Assembly: GCF_026624755.1 (NCBI RefSeq)
Contig: NZ_JAPMXC010000001.1
Coordinates: 2,018,365 to 2,082,364, forward strand
Direction of reading: 5' to 3'
From: Robbsia betulipollinis
GTDB taxonomy: Bacteria > Pseudomonadota > Gammaproteobacteria > Burkholderiales > Burkholderiaceae
Length of the DNA: 64,000 bases
The notes beneath the pieces are model-generated. The model was not told the origin of the DNA and did not search any database. It saw nothing but the letters and a program-made list of their open reading frames with translations. Below are positions 27,579-36,436 of the stretch, one piece after another (position 1 is the first letter of the stretch; every line of letters starts with the position of its first letter). The position numbers and the translations under genes are program-made.

Positions 27579-27731
27579 TCAATAGCAGTTGTGCGAACAG
27601 CCCCCGGACAGCGTGCTGCCCACCAACACGCCGCCCAGCACCGCGCCGGCGGCGAGATTCTCGAACGTCGTCGCGCAACCCGACACAGCGAGCAGGATCA
27701 GCAGCGCGAAAGCCATCGCGAGCTTGCGCAT
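27579..27731 (-). CDS. Small predicted lipoprotein (50 aa)
   Basis: A 50-residue peptide with a type II signal sequence: MRKLAMAFALLILLAVSGCA, lipobox VSGC with Cys19. The mature part is about 32 residues: ATTFENLAAGAVLGGVLVGS, then TLSGGCSHNCY, Gly/Ala-rich and ending with two cysteines. A strong AAGGAGG ribosome-binding site precedes the ATG. The Gly-rich hydrophobic stretch recalls small entericidin-like or glycine-zipper lipoproteins, but the family is not recognised. It begins 11 bp after the repeat-protein gene on the same strand, so the two are probably co-transcribed. Confidence 0.75.
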   Translation of the reverse strand: MRKLAMAFALLILLAVSGCATTFENLAAGAVLGGVLVGSTLSGGCSHNCY

Positions 27732-27742
27732 GTCCGCCTCCT

Positions 27743-28285
27743 TCAGATGAGAATCGATATGATGCCGCCGATCGTCGCGGCCGCGGCGATCCATTTGCCG
27801 ATGCTGTAATACTCGTCGGTGTTCTTCGCGGCTTCCTCGGGACTCTGCAGGCCGAGGGCGCCCGAAACCAGGGACTTGATCGGCGAGGATTCGGGCTCGT
27901 GCTTGGCGCCGCCGGCATGCTCGGCGGACTCCTTCGCGCTCGCCTTGGCGTCGTGTTTTCCGTCGGCCTTGTGCGCCTTGTCCGTGTCCTTCGTCGCGCC
28001 GGCCTTCGGCTCCGCCTTGGCATCCGCTTTCACGTCCGCCTTGGCGTCGGTCCTTGCATCCGCCTTGTCGTCGGCCTTTGCGTCAGTCCTGGCATCGGCT
28101 TTTGCGTCGGCCGGTGCTGCCTTGCCGTTGGCCTCGGTGTCCTGGCTCGCTTTTGCCGCGTCGGACAAGCTCACCTTGGCGCTACTCGCCGAGGCGCTCT
28201 CCGCCGTCGCAACGGGGGGGCGGGCGGCGGGTTGATGCGGCGTCGTGGGCGTGGCCGCGGGTGTCGATGCGCTCACGATCTGCAT
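27743..28285 (-). CDS. Lys/Ala/Asp-repeat protein with C-terminal membrane segment
   Basis: A 180-residue protein of no recognised family. Residues 1-58 are Ala/Thr/Pro/Ser-rich and include VSLSDAAKA. Residues 59-95 are an irregular repeat of KADAxTDAKAD type. Residues 100-130 stay highly charged and contain several histidines. Residues 134-160 (SPIKSLVSGALGLQSPEE and following) look folded, and residues 163-180 form a terminal hydrophobic helix with a GG pair (GKWIAAAATIGGIISILI). This is the layout of a tail-anchored protein with a long flexible arm. No signal peptide is visible. The low-complexity composition leaves some doubt, but the good downstream ribosome-binding site and lipoprotein support a real transcription unit. 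Confidence 0.65.
   Translation of the reverse strand: MQIVSASTPAATPTTPHQPAARPPVATAESASASSAKVSLSDAAKASQDTEANGKAAPADAKADARTDAKADDKADARTDAKADVKADAKAEPKAGATKDTDKAHKADGKHDAKASAKESAEHAGGAKHEPESSPIKSLVSGALGLQSPEEAAKNTDEYYSIGKWIAAAATIGGIISILI
28001..28111 (-). repeat. Degenerate repeat encoding Lys-Ala-Asp units
   Basis: Imperfect units of about 12-18 bp within the 180-residue protein gene, translating as variations of DAKADARTDAKAD. Confidence 0.7.
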
Positions 28286-28397
28286 GGGCTTGTCCTTGTG
28301 CGTGCTGAAGTCGGGTCTGCTTCCTCATTAACGGCACGCGGAACGAAATCCTTAGGCATTTTTGCGCGGCCGATGCGGCCACGGAAATCGCGAGCGG

Positions 28398-29291
28398 TCA
28401 GTCGCCGGCGAACGCGCCGAGACCGGGGCCGAGTTCGGCAAGGGCGGCGGCCGACGCGGGAGGTTGCCGTTTGCGTGGCACGTTCGCCGCGGCCAGGACG
28501 GCGGGCGGGACCGGGATGTTGCGCGACAGCAGGCGTTCGCCGTCGCGGAACAGGTAGAGGTCCCCCGGCGCGAAAGCCGTCCAGACCTCGTCGTCGGTGA
28601 GGGGCAGGGTGGCGATCACGGTCACCCGGTCCTCGGGCGTGGTGTATTGCGCGAAATCGATCGACATGTCCGCGTCGATCAGATGCGCCGTCGAGAACGG
28701 CCACTGCCGCGTCAGATAGTGGAGATGCGTCGAACAGTGCGCGAACATTGCCTGGCCGTTCGACATGAGGAAATTGAAACTGCCGTGGCGGGTAAGGTCG
28801 GCGGTCAGTTCGGCCACGCCGTCGAACAGCTCGTCGAGCGGCGGCTGCGCGCCCGGAAAGCGGCAGCGCAGGCCCTGCAGCATCGCGCAGAAGGCGAGTT
28901 CGCTATCGGTCGTGCCGATCGGCTGGTAAGGGCCGGTCAGCGCGGGTGCATGTCCGTGCAGGTCGCCGTTGTGCGCGAAGATCCAGTGCCGTCCCCACAG
29001 CTCGCGCATGAAAGGGTGGCAGTTCTCGAGCATGGTCAGGCCCTGGGTGGCCTTGCGGATATGGGCGATCGTGTTCCGGGACTTGATCGGATAGCGCTTG
29101 ACCAGTTCGGCGACCGGCGAACTGGCCGAGGATTGATGGTCGATGAACATCCGGCACGCCTTGTCCTCGAAGAAGGCGATGCCCCAGCCGTCGGCATGGT
29201 GGTCGGTCATGCCGCCGCGCGCGGCGAACCCGGTGAACGAAAACCGGACATCGGTCGGAGTCGCGCAGTTCAATCCCAGGAGTTCGCACAT
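28398..29291 (-). CDS. Class II glutamine amidotransferase (YafJ-like)
   Basis: A 297-residue Ntn-type glutamine amidotransferase domain protein. Cys2 becomes the N-terminal nucleophile after Met removal (MCELLGLN). Other marks: HADGWGIAFFED, NTIAHIRKATQG, NCHPFMRELWGRHWIFAHNGDL and GTTDSELAFC. The E. coli homologue YafJ has no proven substrate. Upstream codons up to 29387 are in frame but would bury the catalytic Cys, so 29291 is chosen. Divergent from pyrC. Confidence 0.92.
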   Translation of the reverse strand: MCELLGLNCATPTDVRFSFTGFAARGGMTDHHADGWGIAFFEDKACRMFIDHQSSASSPVAELVKRYPIKSRNTIAHIRKATQGLTMLENCHPFMRELWGRHWIFAHNGDLHGHAPALTGPYQPIGTTDSELAFCAMLQGLRCRFPGAQPPLDELFDGVAELTADLTRHGSFNFLMSNGQAMFAHCSTHLHYLTRQWPFSTAHLIDADMSIDFAQYTTPEDRVTVIATLPLTDDEVWTAFAPGDLYLFRDGERLLSRNIPVPPAVLAAANVPRKRQPPASAAALAELGPGLGAFAGD

Positions 29292-29373
29292 AAGAAAATG
29301 AGGCGGCAGGCAAGGGCGAAAAAAGGGGGCGGCGGCGGCCGTGGACAGCGCCGCACGTGCGTGGCCGCGCCGG

Positions 29374-29379
29374 TACAAT
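29374..29379 (+). promoter_or_regulatory. Candidate -10 for pyrC
   Basis: TACAAT lies 61 bp before the pyrC start in the 148-bp divergent gap. No convincing -35. Confidence 0.3.
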
Positions 29380-29439
29380 GGCGGCAATCCAGAATATCAT
29401 CGCCCGCCAGGCCATAAAAGCCCTCTTCCTTCTCCGCCC

Positions 29440-30567
29440 ATGACATCCGCTTCGCAAAATCCGTCTTCCGCCACGCATTCGGACGCGCACCCGTCCGCCG
29501 ACGCGTCGCCCGCCGCGTTATCGACCCTGACCCTGGCACGGCCCGACGACTGGCACCTGCACGTCCGCGATGGCGCGATGCTGGACGCGGTGCTGCCGCA
29601 TACTGCCCGTCAGTTCGCGCGCGCGATCATCATGCCGAACCTCCGTCCGCCGGTGACGACGACCGCGCAGGCGCTCGCCTATCGGGAGCGCATCGTCGCT
29701 GCGATCCCCGCCGGAAGGCGCTTCGCGCCGCTCATGACGCTGTATCTGACCGACAACACGCCGCCCGAGGAGATTCGGCGCGCGCGCGACAGCGGTCAGG
29801 TACAGGCGGTGAAGCTCTATCCCGCCGGCGCGACGACGAATTCGGATGCCGGCGTGACGGACCTCGCGAAATGCGCGAGAACGCTCGACGCGATGCAGGA
29901 AGCCGGCATGCCGCTGCTGCTGCATGGCGAAGCGACGGATCCGGCGATCGACCTGTTCGATCGGGAAAACGTGTTCATCGAGCAGGTGTTGATTCCGTTG
30001 CGTGCGCGCCACCCCGGTCTGAAGATCGTCTTCGAGCACATCACCACGCGGCAGGCCGCCGAGTACGTACGCGATGCCGACGCCGCACCGGGTACCCTGG
30101 GCGCGACGATCACCCCACAGCATTTGTTGTTCAATCGCAACGCGATCTTCGCAGGGGGCGTGCGGCCGCACTATTACTGTCTGCCTGTGCTGAAGCGCGA
30201 ATCACACCGGGTTGCGCTGGTCGAGGCGGCGACGTCGGGCAACCCCCGTTTCTTCCTCGGCACGGACAGCGCGCCGCATCTGCAAGGTCTGAAGGAGAAC
30301 GCCTGCGGTTGCGCGGGCTGCTTCACCGCGCCGCACGCGCTGGAACTGTATGCGGAAGCGTTCGACAAGGTGAACGCACTGGACCGTCTGGAAGGTTTCG
30401 CCAGTTTCCACGGGGCCGATTTCTACGGGCTGCCGCGCAACACGGAGCGGGTGACGCTGCGGCGCGAACCCTGGACGTTGCCGGAGGTGTTCGATGCAGC
30501 CGGGCAGGCGGTCGTCCCGCTGCGCGCCGGCGAGACGCTTCAGTGGCGGCTGGTCGATCCTGACTGA
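29440..30567 (+). CDS. pyrC: Dihydroorotase (class II, PyrC)
   Basis: A 375-residue zinc amidohydrolase that cyclises carbamoyl-aspartate to dihydroorotate in pyrimidine synthesis. HLH metal ligands are at residues 39-41 (WHLHVRDG), the carboxylated lysine is Lys125 in KLYPAGATTNSD, followed by LLHGE, EHITT and GTDSAPH. Residues 1-30 are a Ser/Ala/His-rich extension before the usual start near LTLARPDDWHLH. The single-domain type of about 345 residues is normal, so the extension explains the greater length. Confidence 0.94.
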   Translation: MTSASQNPSSATHSDAHPSADASPAALSTLTLARPDDWHLHVRDGAMLDAVLPHTARQFARAIIMPNLRPPVTTTAQALAYRERIVAAIPAGRRFAPLMTLYLTDNTPPEEIRRARDSGQVQAVKLYPAGATTNSDAGVTDLAKCARTLDAMQEAGMPLLLHGEATDPAIDLFDRENVFIEQVLIPLRARHPGLKIVFEHITTRQAAEYVRDADAAPGTLGATITPQHLLFNRNAIFAGGVRPHYYCLPVLKRESHRVALVEAATSGNPRFFLGTDSAPHLQGLKENACGCAGCFTAPHALELYAEAFDKVNALDRLEGFASFHGADFYGLPRNTERVTLRREPWTLPEVFDAAGQAVVPLRAGETLQWRLVDPD

Positions 30568-30644
30568 GCGGCGCCGCGGCACAACGTGGGCGGCAAGGCG
30601 CGGCGAGCCGCGCCCGGCGACCGCGCGGGCAGCCTGGCGCGGCA

Positions 30645-30653
30645 TGATAGAAT
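30645..30653 (+). promoter_or_regulatory. Extended -10 promoter element for rnpB
   Basis: TGATAGAAT, an extended -10 (TGnTAGAAT), ends 8 bp before the predicted 5' end of the RNase P RNA at about 30661. Spacing fits transcription start exactly; the -35 is weak. Confidence 0.55.
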
Positions 30654-30659
30654 CAGCGC

Positions 30660-31058
<399 letters not shown>

Positions 31059-31080
31059 CATTTTCCGGCGCCGCTCGACG

Positions 31081-31503
31081 TCAGACTTCGACGATGTCGA
31101 ACGAGTGCGTCAGTGCCGCGGTCTTCGCGATCATGATCGAGGCCGAACAGTACTTGTCGTGCGACAGATTGATCGCGCGCTCCACCGTCGACGGATTCAG
31201 GTTCCGCCCCGTGACCGTGAAGTGAAAGTTGACCTTCGTGAAAACCTTCGGGTCCTCGCTGGCGCGGTCCGCCTGCAACGCGACCGTGCAGCCTCGGACG
31301 TCCTGCCGGCTCTTCTGCAGGATCATCACCACGTCGTAGGCGGTGCAGCCGCCGGTGCCGACCAGTACCATTTCCATCGGCCGGGGCGCGAGGTCGCGGC
31401 CGCCGCCTTCCGGCGCGCCGTCCATCGTGACCATGTGCCCGCTACCGGTTTCCGCGGCGAACGACATGCCGCCCGGGCCCATCCAGCTTATCTTGCATTC
31501 CAT
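31081..31503 (-). CDS. OsmC family protein (YhfA-like)
   Basis: A 140-residue OsmC/Ohr-fold protein. The two family cysteines are Cys53 (LVGTGGCTAYDVV) and Cys119 (HDKYCSASIMI), consistent with a thiol peroxidase-type site. Similarity is closest to the YhfA-type branch, whose substrate is not established. Start MECKISWMGPGG; a longer in-frame stretch upstream has no family features. It is convergent with rnpB and divergent from rplM. Confidence 0.9.
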   Translation of the reverse strand: MECKISWMGPGGMSFAAETGSGHMVTMDGAPEGGGRDLAPRPMEMVLVGTGGCTAYDVVMILQKSRQDVRGCTVALQADRASEDPKVFTKVNFHFTVTGRNLNPSTVERAINLSHDKYCSASIMIAKTAALTHSFDIVEV

Positions 31504-32004
31504 CGTTTCTGGCTCCTCTGAGACGCGCATTCTAACGTCAGCGCCACTACGCGTGCATGTGTTGGCCGGGGCGGATCGACGCATTCCGCGCCCTCCGGCG
31601 AACGGTCGCGCCGATTTTTCAGCGCGCGCCCGCTCCGAAAACATTTTCCCCCCATGATAGCGGTCCCGAAACGATCTGCCCGGGGACCGACGGGGAAGGC
31701 GTTCGGAAAGCAGATTTATCCCAAGCCGCGGGACGGTGACGTCTCGTCGTGCGAATGCCGGGCCGCTTCCCGCGCTTTCGATCCATGCCTTTCCCAATTC
31801 TCCGAAACCGGTTATAATCGTCGGCTTTCCCGACTCATGCCCGGCGGGAAAGAAGGCCTCACGCATCAGCAGTACAGCCAAGGCAGGCGAGTGCAGGGAA
31901 GCGGAGGGAAGTCGGGACGGGCGGCAATGCGTCCGGGCGACCCTACAAGAGTTCCGCACACTCGTAGCCGAAGCGAAAAGGGCAGGCAAATTTTTGGATC
32001 AATC
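31504..32004. other. 501-bp region between OsmC gene and rplM
   Basis: No convincing gene. It should hold the promoter for the OsmC gene (a TAGAAT-like element on the minus strand at 31529-31534) and, at 31813-31818, a perfect TATAAT for rplM-rpsI. The latter implies a leader of about 180 nt before rplM. The leader part (31825-32004) is purine-rich with several short self-complementary stretches; I could not define a specific structure by eye. Confidence 0.5.
31813..31818 (+). promoter_or_regulatory. Candidate -10 for rplM-rpsI
   Basis: Perfect TATAAT preceded 16 bp upstream by TTCCCA; only the -10 is convincing. It would give a roughly 180-nt leader. In E. coli L13 represses its own operon through the leader, so a long leader is of interest. 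Confidence 0.5.
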
Positions 32005-32433
32005 ATGAAGACATTTTCTGCAAAGGCCCAAGAGGTCACGCACGAATGGTACGTGATTGACGCGACGGATAAAGTTCTCGGCCGTGTCGCCAGCGAAGTG
32101 GCACGCCGCTTGCGCGGCAAGCACAAGCCTGAATTTACTCCTCACGTCGACACTGGCGATTTCATCGTCATCATCAACGCCGGCAAGCTGAAAGTGACCG
32201 GCAAGAAGACGACCGACAAGAAGTACTTCCGCCACACCGGTTATCCGGGCGGGATCTACGAGACGACGTTCGGCAAGATGCAGGAGCGTTTCCCGGGCCG
32301 CGCGCTCGAGAAAGCCGTCAAGGGCATGCTCCCCAAGGGCCCGCTCGGCTACGCGATGATCAAGAAGCTCAAGGTCTACGCTGAAGGCACGCATCCGCAT
32401 TCGGCCCAACAGCCGAAAGCGCTCGAGATCTAA
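32005..32433 (+). CDS. rplM: Ribosomal protein L13 (uL13)
   Basis: A 142-residue 50S subunit protein, an early assembly protein binding 23S rRNA. Start [20 protein letters not shown], then [21 protein letters not shown] and the C-terminal [21 protein letters not shown] are characteristic. It is 12 bp upstream of rpsI in the universally common rplM-rpsI pair. Confidence 0.98.
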   Translation: MKTFSAKAQEVTHEWYVIDATDKVLGRVASEVARRLRGKHKPEFTPHVDTGDFIVIINAGKLKVTGKKTTDKKYFRHTGYPGGIYETTFGKMQERFPGRALEKAVKGMLPKGPLGYAMIKKLKVYAEGTHPHSAQQPKALEI

Positions 32434-32445
32434 GGAGCCTATACC

Positions 32446-32838
32446 GTGATCGGAAATTGGAACAATGGCACAGGCCGCCGTAAAAGCGCCGTCGCACGAG
32501 TTTTCCTGAAGGCTGGCAAGGGCGACATCATCGTCAATGGCAAGCCGATCAGCGAATACTTTTCGCGTGAAACGTCGCTGATGATCGTGCGCCAGCCGCT
32601 CGAACTGACCAACAATGTCCAGGCATTCGACATCAAGGTCAACGTCGCCGGCGGTGGTGAAACGGGTCAGGCCGGCGCGGTGCGCCACGGCATCACCCGC
32701 GCGCTGATCGACTACGACGCGACGTTGAAGCCGGGTCTGTCGCAAGCAGGGTACGTGACGCGCGATGCGCGTGAAGTGGAGCGTAAGAAGGTCGGCTTCC
32801 ACAAGGCACGTAAGCGGAAGCAGTTCTCGAAGCGCTGA
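32446..32838 (+). CDS. rpsI: Ribosomal protein S9 (uS9)
   Basis: A 130-residue 30S protein whose basic tail reaches the P-site tRNA; the invariant end KRKQFSKR is present. [16 protein letters not shown] opens the protein. The start is GTG at 32446 with TAAGGAG upstream, giving [12 protein letters not shown] as in other Burkholderia. Followed by a strong terminator. Confidence 0.97.
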   Translation: MIGNWNNGTGRRKSAVARVFLKAGKGDIIVNGKPISEYFSRETSLMIVRQPLELTNNVQAFDIKVNVAGGGETGQAGAVRHGITRALIDYDATLKPGLSQAGYVTRDAREVERKKVGFHKARKRKQFSKR

Positions 32839-32925
32839 TCCATCGGGCGGCTTGCCGCCCTTGGACAGTCAGCTGGCGGAAGGCGGGTCGGACGGGAATT
32901 GCCGTCGGCTTGCCGCTCCGGCCGG

Positions 32926-32960
32926 AAAAACGCCGTCGACTTTGTCCGACGGCGTTTTGC
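32926..32960 (+). terminator. Terminator after rplM-rpsI
   Basis: Stem CGCCGTCG (32931-32938) and CGACGGCG (32947-32954), extended by AAAA on the left pairing with TTTT on the right, loop of 8 nt. Typical intrinsic terminator. Confidence 0.9.
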
Positions 32961-33065
32961 ATTTCCGCTGCTTCCTTTTCCTTTGTCGGGATTCGCCCTC
33001 CGGCATTGTCGGGCGACGGATGCCCCTGCTGGCATTGCGTGTAATCCGCCGTGCCGGGCAAGGAC

Positions 33066-33071
33066 TACAAT
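33066..33071 (+). promoter_or_regulatory. Candidate -10 for erpA
   Basis: TACAAT ends 30 bp before the erpA start, downstream of the rpsI terminator; -35 is weak. The terminator upstream makes an independent promoter here likely. Confidence 0.4.
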
Positions 33072-33101
33072 AGCGGCAAAGTCGTTTCTCTGGAGAGATC
33101 A

Positions 33102-33467
33102 ATGAACGCTGTAATAGATACCCCGACCACCGAAATGCCCACCTTCCTGGTCTTTACGGACAGCGCGGCCGACAAGGTCAAGGACCTGATCGAGGAAGAA
33201 GGCAACCCGGAACTGAAGTTGCGCGTGTTCGTGCAGGGCGGCGGCTGTTCGGGCTTCCAGTACGGTTTCACGTTCGACGAGGAAGTGAACGAGGACGATA
33301 CCGTGATGGACAAGAACGGCGTTCAGTTGCTGATCGATTCGATGAGCTACCAGTATCTGGTGGGCGCCGAGATCGACTACAAGGACGACCTCAACGGCGC
33401 GCAATTCGTGATCAAGAATCCGAATGCGACGACGACCTGCGGCTGCGGTTCGTCCTTTTCCGTCTGA
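33102..33467 (+). CDS. erpA: Iron-sulfur cluster insertion protein ErpA
   Basis: A 121-residue A-type Fe-S carrier. The three ligand cysteines are Cys49 ([10 protein letters not shown]), Cys113 and Cys115 (TTCGCGSSF). ErpA hands clusters to essential targets such as the isoprenoid enzymes IspG/IspH. ATG 33102 has CTGGAGAGA upstream; the preceding 17 in-frame codons lack family similarity. Confidence 0.95.
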   Translation: MNAVIDTPTTEMPTFLVFTDSAADKVKDLIEEEGNPELKLRVFVQGGGCSGFQYGFTFDEEVNEDDTVMDKNGVQLLIDSMSYQYLVGAEIDYKDDLNGAQFVIKNPNATTTCGCGSSFSV

Positions 33468-33497
33468 TATCGTTGTTTTTTGTCCTCGAGTGGCGTT

Positions 33498-34637
33498 TTA
33501 TCGAGGATAAAGCGCGCCGAGGACGCGCGGGCCCGCGGCGCCGGTAACGGCCGCCAGATTTCCGGGTTCGCGTTCGACGAAACGTCGGGCCAGCCAGGCA
33601 AAGGCCAGCGCTTCCACTTGTTGTGGATCGATGCCCAGGCGTTGCGTGCTCTCGACGGCGATCGTCCGCGCCACGGCACCGGCTGCCCGCGCTCGCGTCA
33701 GCGCCTGCCGCAGCATGTCCAGTAGTACCGGATTGCGCGCGCCACCTCCACAGACAAACACCGTATCGCATCCCGGTGCGTGCAGCGCGACGTCGCGCGC
33801 GATGGCCTCGGCGGTCAACGCGGTCAGCGTGGCCTGCACGTCGGCCGGGTCGAGGTCCGCGAACGGTGTCAGCTTCGTCTCCAGCCACGCCGGATTGAAA
33901 AGATCGCGTCCCGTGCTTTTCGGCGGCGGCAGCGCCAGGAAGGGCTCCGCCAGCAATACCGCGAGCAGGGGCGCGTGCACGCTTCCGCGGGCGGCGAAGC
34001 GACCCTCCGCGTCGAATGGCTGACCGAGATGCTGGCCGGCCCAGGCGTCGAGCAGCGCATTGCCCGGGCCGCAGTCGAAACCGCGCGCCGCTTCCCGGCC
34101 CTGCAGGATCGAAACATTGCTGATGCCGCCAATGTTGCAGATGACACGCGTGTGTCCAGGCGCGCCGAAAACGGCGGCGTGGAAGGCCGGTACCAGCGGC
34201 GCGCCCTGGCCGCCCGCCGCGACGTCGCGGCTGCGGAAGTCGGCGATGACATCGATGCCGGCGCGCTCGGCGAGCCGGGCCGGGTTGTTGGTCTGCCGTG
34301 TATAGCCCCGTTCCGGCCGGTGCCGGATGGTCTGGCCGTGCACGCCGATCGCGACGACGGCTTCGGGCGTGGCATGGTGCGCCTGTAGCAGCCGTTCGCA
34401 ACAGGTGGCATAGGTATCGGCGAGCTGATTCGCGGCCAGCGCCTCGCGCTCGATTTCGTTGTCGCCGGGCGACTGCAATGCGAACAGCGCGTCGCGCAGC
34501 GGCGCATCGAACGGGATATGCGCCTCCGCCTCCGGATGCGGGCGGCCCTCCGCATCGAAGCGCGCGATGACGCCATCGACGCCGTCCATGCTGGTTCCGG
34601 ACATGAGTCCAATGTACAAAGAGCGTTCCACGTGCAT
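33498..34637 (-). CDS. anmK: Anhydro-N-acetylmuramic acid kinase
   Basis: A 379-residue ASKHA-fold kinase that opens and phosphorylates 1,6-anhydro-MurNAc to MurNAc-6-phosphate in peptidoglycan recycling. The family signature [13 protein letters not shown] is at residues 10-22; [32 protein letters not shown] and [12 protein letters not shown] follow. The start [10 protein letters not shown] is the first sensible Met. The M23 peptidase gene lies 22 bp upstream on the same strand, so both may be co-transcribed. The later recycling genes amgK and murU are also in this window. Confidence 0.95.
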   Translation of the reverse strand: MHVERSLYIGLMSGTSMDGVDGVIARFDAEGRPHPEAEAHIPFDAPLRDALFALQSPGDNEIEREALAANQLADTYATCCERLLQAHHATPEAVVAIGVHGQTIRHRPERGYTRQTNNPARLAERAGIDVIADFRSRDVAAGGQGAPLVPAFHAAVFGAPGHTRVICNIGGISNVSILQGREAARGFDCGPGNALLDAWAGQHLGQPFDAEGRFAARGSVHAPLLAVLLAEPFLALPPPKSTGRDLFNPAWLETKLTPFADLDPADVQATLTALTAEAIARDVALHAPGCDTVFVCGGGARNPVLLDMLRQALTRARAAGAVARTIAVESTQRLGIDPQQVEALAFAWLARRFVEREPGNLAAVTGAAGPRVLGALYPR

Positions 34638-34659
34638 TCCATTCCTCGCAGGGGCAGGG

Positions 34660-36147
34660 TCAGCTTTCGCGACCGGCAGGCAGGGCCCGCATGCGCGCGA
34701 TCTGCGCGAGCAGCGGGCTGGCGGCGTGCCGGAAAGCGCGCAGCGCCTCGCCCCGCAGCGGCGTCGCCGCCTGGCGCAGTTCCGGCATCGGGTCCACCGG
34801 ACGATCCGCGATCCGCAGTTCGAAATGCAGATGCGGACCCGTGGCGGCGCCAGTGCTGCCCACTTGCCCGATCGTCTCGCCGCGCGCGACGGGCCGGCCC
34901 GCCCGAATGCCCGGCGCGAAGCTGTCGAGATGTGCATAGTACGTGGAATAGGGAGGCGCGTGGCGGATGACGAGCAGCCGGCCATAGCCGTTGCGCCAGC
35001 CCGCGAACGAGATCGTGCCGGGCGCCGCGGCGGCGACCGCCGTGCCGCGTGGCGCGGCGAGGTCCACGCCTTCGTGGTGCCGCGAATAGCCGGACAGCGG
35101 ATGGATGCGCACGCCGAAGGAGGAGGCGATCCGGGCGCCGGCGTCCGGCGCCCGGATCGGCATGTGCCATGCCGCCTCCCGGTGCAGCGGAGCGCCCTCG
35201 AACGTAAAGTAGCGGCCCCCGTTGCCCGCGACGGCCGGAAACGTCGCCGCCGCGGTTATGCGCGAAGCCTCGCCCGGCGAGGCGCCGCCCGGCGAGGCGT
35301 CGCCCGGCGGCGTCCCAGGCGAAGCCTCGCCGGGCGGGCGGGCCGGCGGATGCCAGACCGCGCGATGCCATGTGCCCCGGGCCTGTAACTCCACGGCCAG
35401 GAGGCGGCCGGTGCGCGTGGGTCCCATCGCGCCGGCGAGCTGTTCGTAGATCAGGTGGAATGCGTCGCCCGGACGAAACCCCTGGCGAAAATCGATGCGA
35501 TCGCGAAACAGCCGCAACGTTTCGGCGACGATCTGGCCGGGGACGTCCGCGCGCGCCATCGACGAAAAAAAACCGGTTCCGATCACGCCGGAACGAAAGT
35601 GCCAGTAGGCGTCGTGCGGCTGAAATGTCTCGGACACGGCGAAACGGCCGGATGCCGTCCGCTCGACGACGACGCGCCGCGAACCCGACACGGCGCCTGC
35701 CATGGCACGGATGCCGGACCCTGTCGTCAGGGATACCTTAGACACCGGGCTCTCGATCTGGACGACCAACGCCTGCAGCCGGCGCTGTTCGTCGCAGCGC
35801 AGATGGATGTCGTCGCCCGCGCCCAGTGCGCGCAATGTCCGCGCGTCCGGGTCCTGCCGGAGCGTGCGCTGCAGCGCCGGATCGGCAAGCTTCATCCGGC
35901 GTAACGCTGCATCGATGTCCTCGCCGTGCGCCAGCGTCGTCACCGCGACGTATTGCGCGGGCATGCGCGCGAGCGCCGTTTGCTGCGTGGCGATATCGTC
36001 GGCCGGGAAGGGCAGCACGTGCGTGACGTATCCGTCGACGACTCCCAGCCGTGACGATGACACGATCGACAGCGTGACGAGGATGACCAGCGTGGTCAGC
36101 CCGACGTACGCGCCGCGCCGGGTGCGCGGGAAACGGAAAGACCACAT
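34660..36147 (-). CDS. M23 family metallopeptidase (LytM-type, cell-wall)
   Basis: A 495-residue predicted murein endopeptidase. A single N-terminal membrane segment lies at about residues 13-35 ([20 protein letters not shown]). The middle is an OapA/LysM-like region with [13 protein letters not shown]. The C-terminal peptidase carries both metal motifs: [15 protein letters not shown] (about 354-366) and PHLHFELRI (about 437-445). A Pro/Gly/Ala/Ser-rich linker with repeat units separates the two parts. ATG 36147 is chosen over a GTG nine codons earlier. Next to anmK, whose substrate arises from wall turnover. Confidence 0.9.
   Translation of the reverse strand: MWSFRFPRTRRGAYVGLTTLVILVTLSIVSSSRLGVVDGYVTHVLPFPADDIATQQTALARMPAQYVAVTTLAHGEDIDAALRRMKLADPALQRTLRQDPDARTLRALGAGDDIHLRCDEQRRLQALVVQIESPVSKVSLTTGSGIRAMAGAVSGSRRVVVERTASGRFAVSETFQPHDAYWHFRSGVIGTGFFSSMARADVPGQIVAETLRLFRDRIDFRQGFRPGDAFHLIYEQLAGAMGPTRTGRLLAVELQARGTWHRAVWHPPARPPGEASPGTPPGDASPGGASPGEASRITAAATFPAVAGNGGRYFTFEGAPLHREAAWHMPIRAPDAGARIASSFGVRIHPLSGYSRHHEGVDLAAPRGTAVAAAAPGTISFAGWRNGYGRLLVIRHAPPYSTYYAHLDSFAPGIRAGRPVARGETIGQVGSTGAATGPHLHFELRIADRPVDPMPELRQAATPLRGEALRAFRHAASPLLAQIARMRALPAGRES
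35261..35339 (-). repeat. GC-rich degenerate repeat in the M23 peptidase linker
   Basis: Imperfect units of about 15 bp encode PGEASPG / PGDASPG / GGASPG in the linker of the peptidase. Confidence 0.7.
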
Positions 36148-36436
36148 CACATAGACTCGCGCGGCGGATCGCACGTAAAATCGGGCATTCGCGTACGATG
36201 GCGCGCGGCGGTACCGCCGAACGGGCCGATCGGGGAGCCGATGAGCGGGCCGATGGCTCGCCCGCGACGGATGCCGGCGGTGCGCGGGAAAGCGGATGCG
36301 TGTTTCGCTGTGTTCATCGGAAGCGGATGTCGGTGCACGCGGACGCCGCGTGCGAGGGCCTTTCGGCGACGCCTCTAGCCTACGGGTGCCGGTCGTACGC
36401 TTCCATCAGATTTTTCCTCTTTATTTACTGATTCGA

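Noticed and set aside
31654-32004. Open frames in the rplM upstream region as small genes
   Set aside because: No ribosome-binding site, composition unlike neighbours, and one merely continues into rplM in frame.
33475-33512. Hairpin TCCTCGA...TCGAGGA between erpA and anmK as a terminator
   Set aside because: The T-run lies on the wrong side of the stem for erpA, and on the anmK strand the stem is followed by A residues; it also overlaps the anmK stop. Not a canonical terminator for either.
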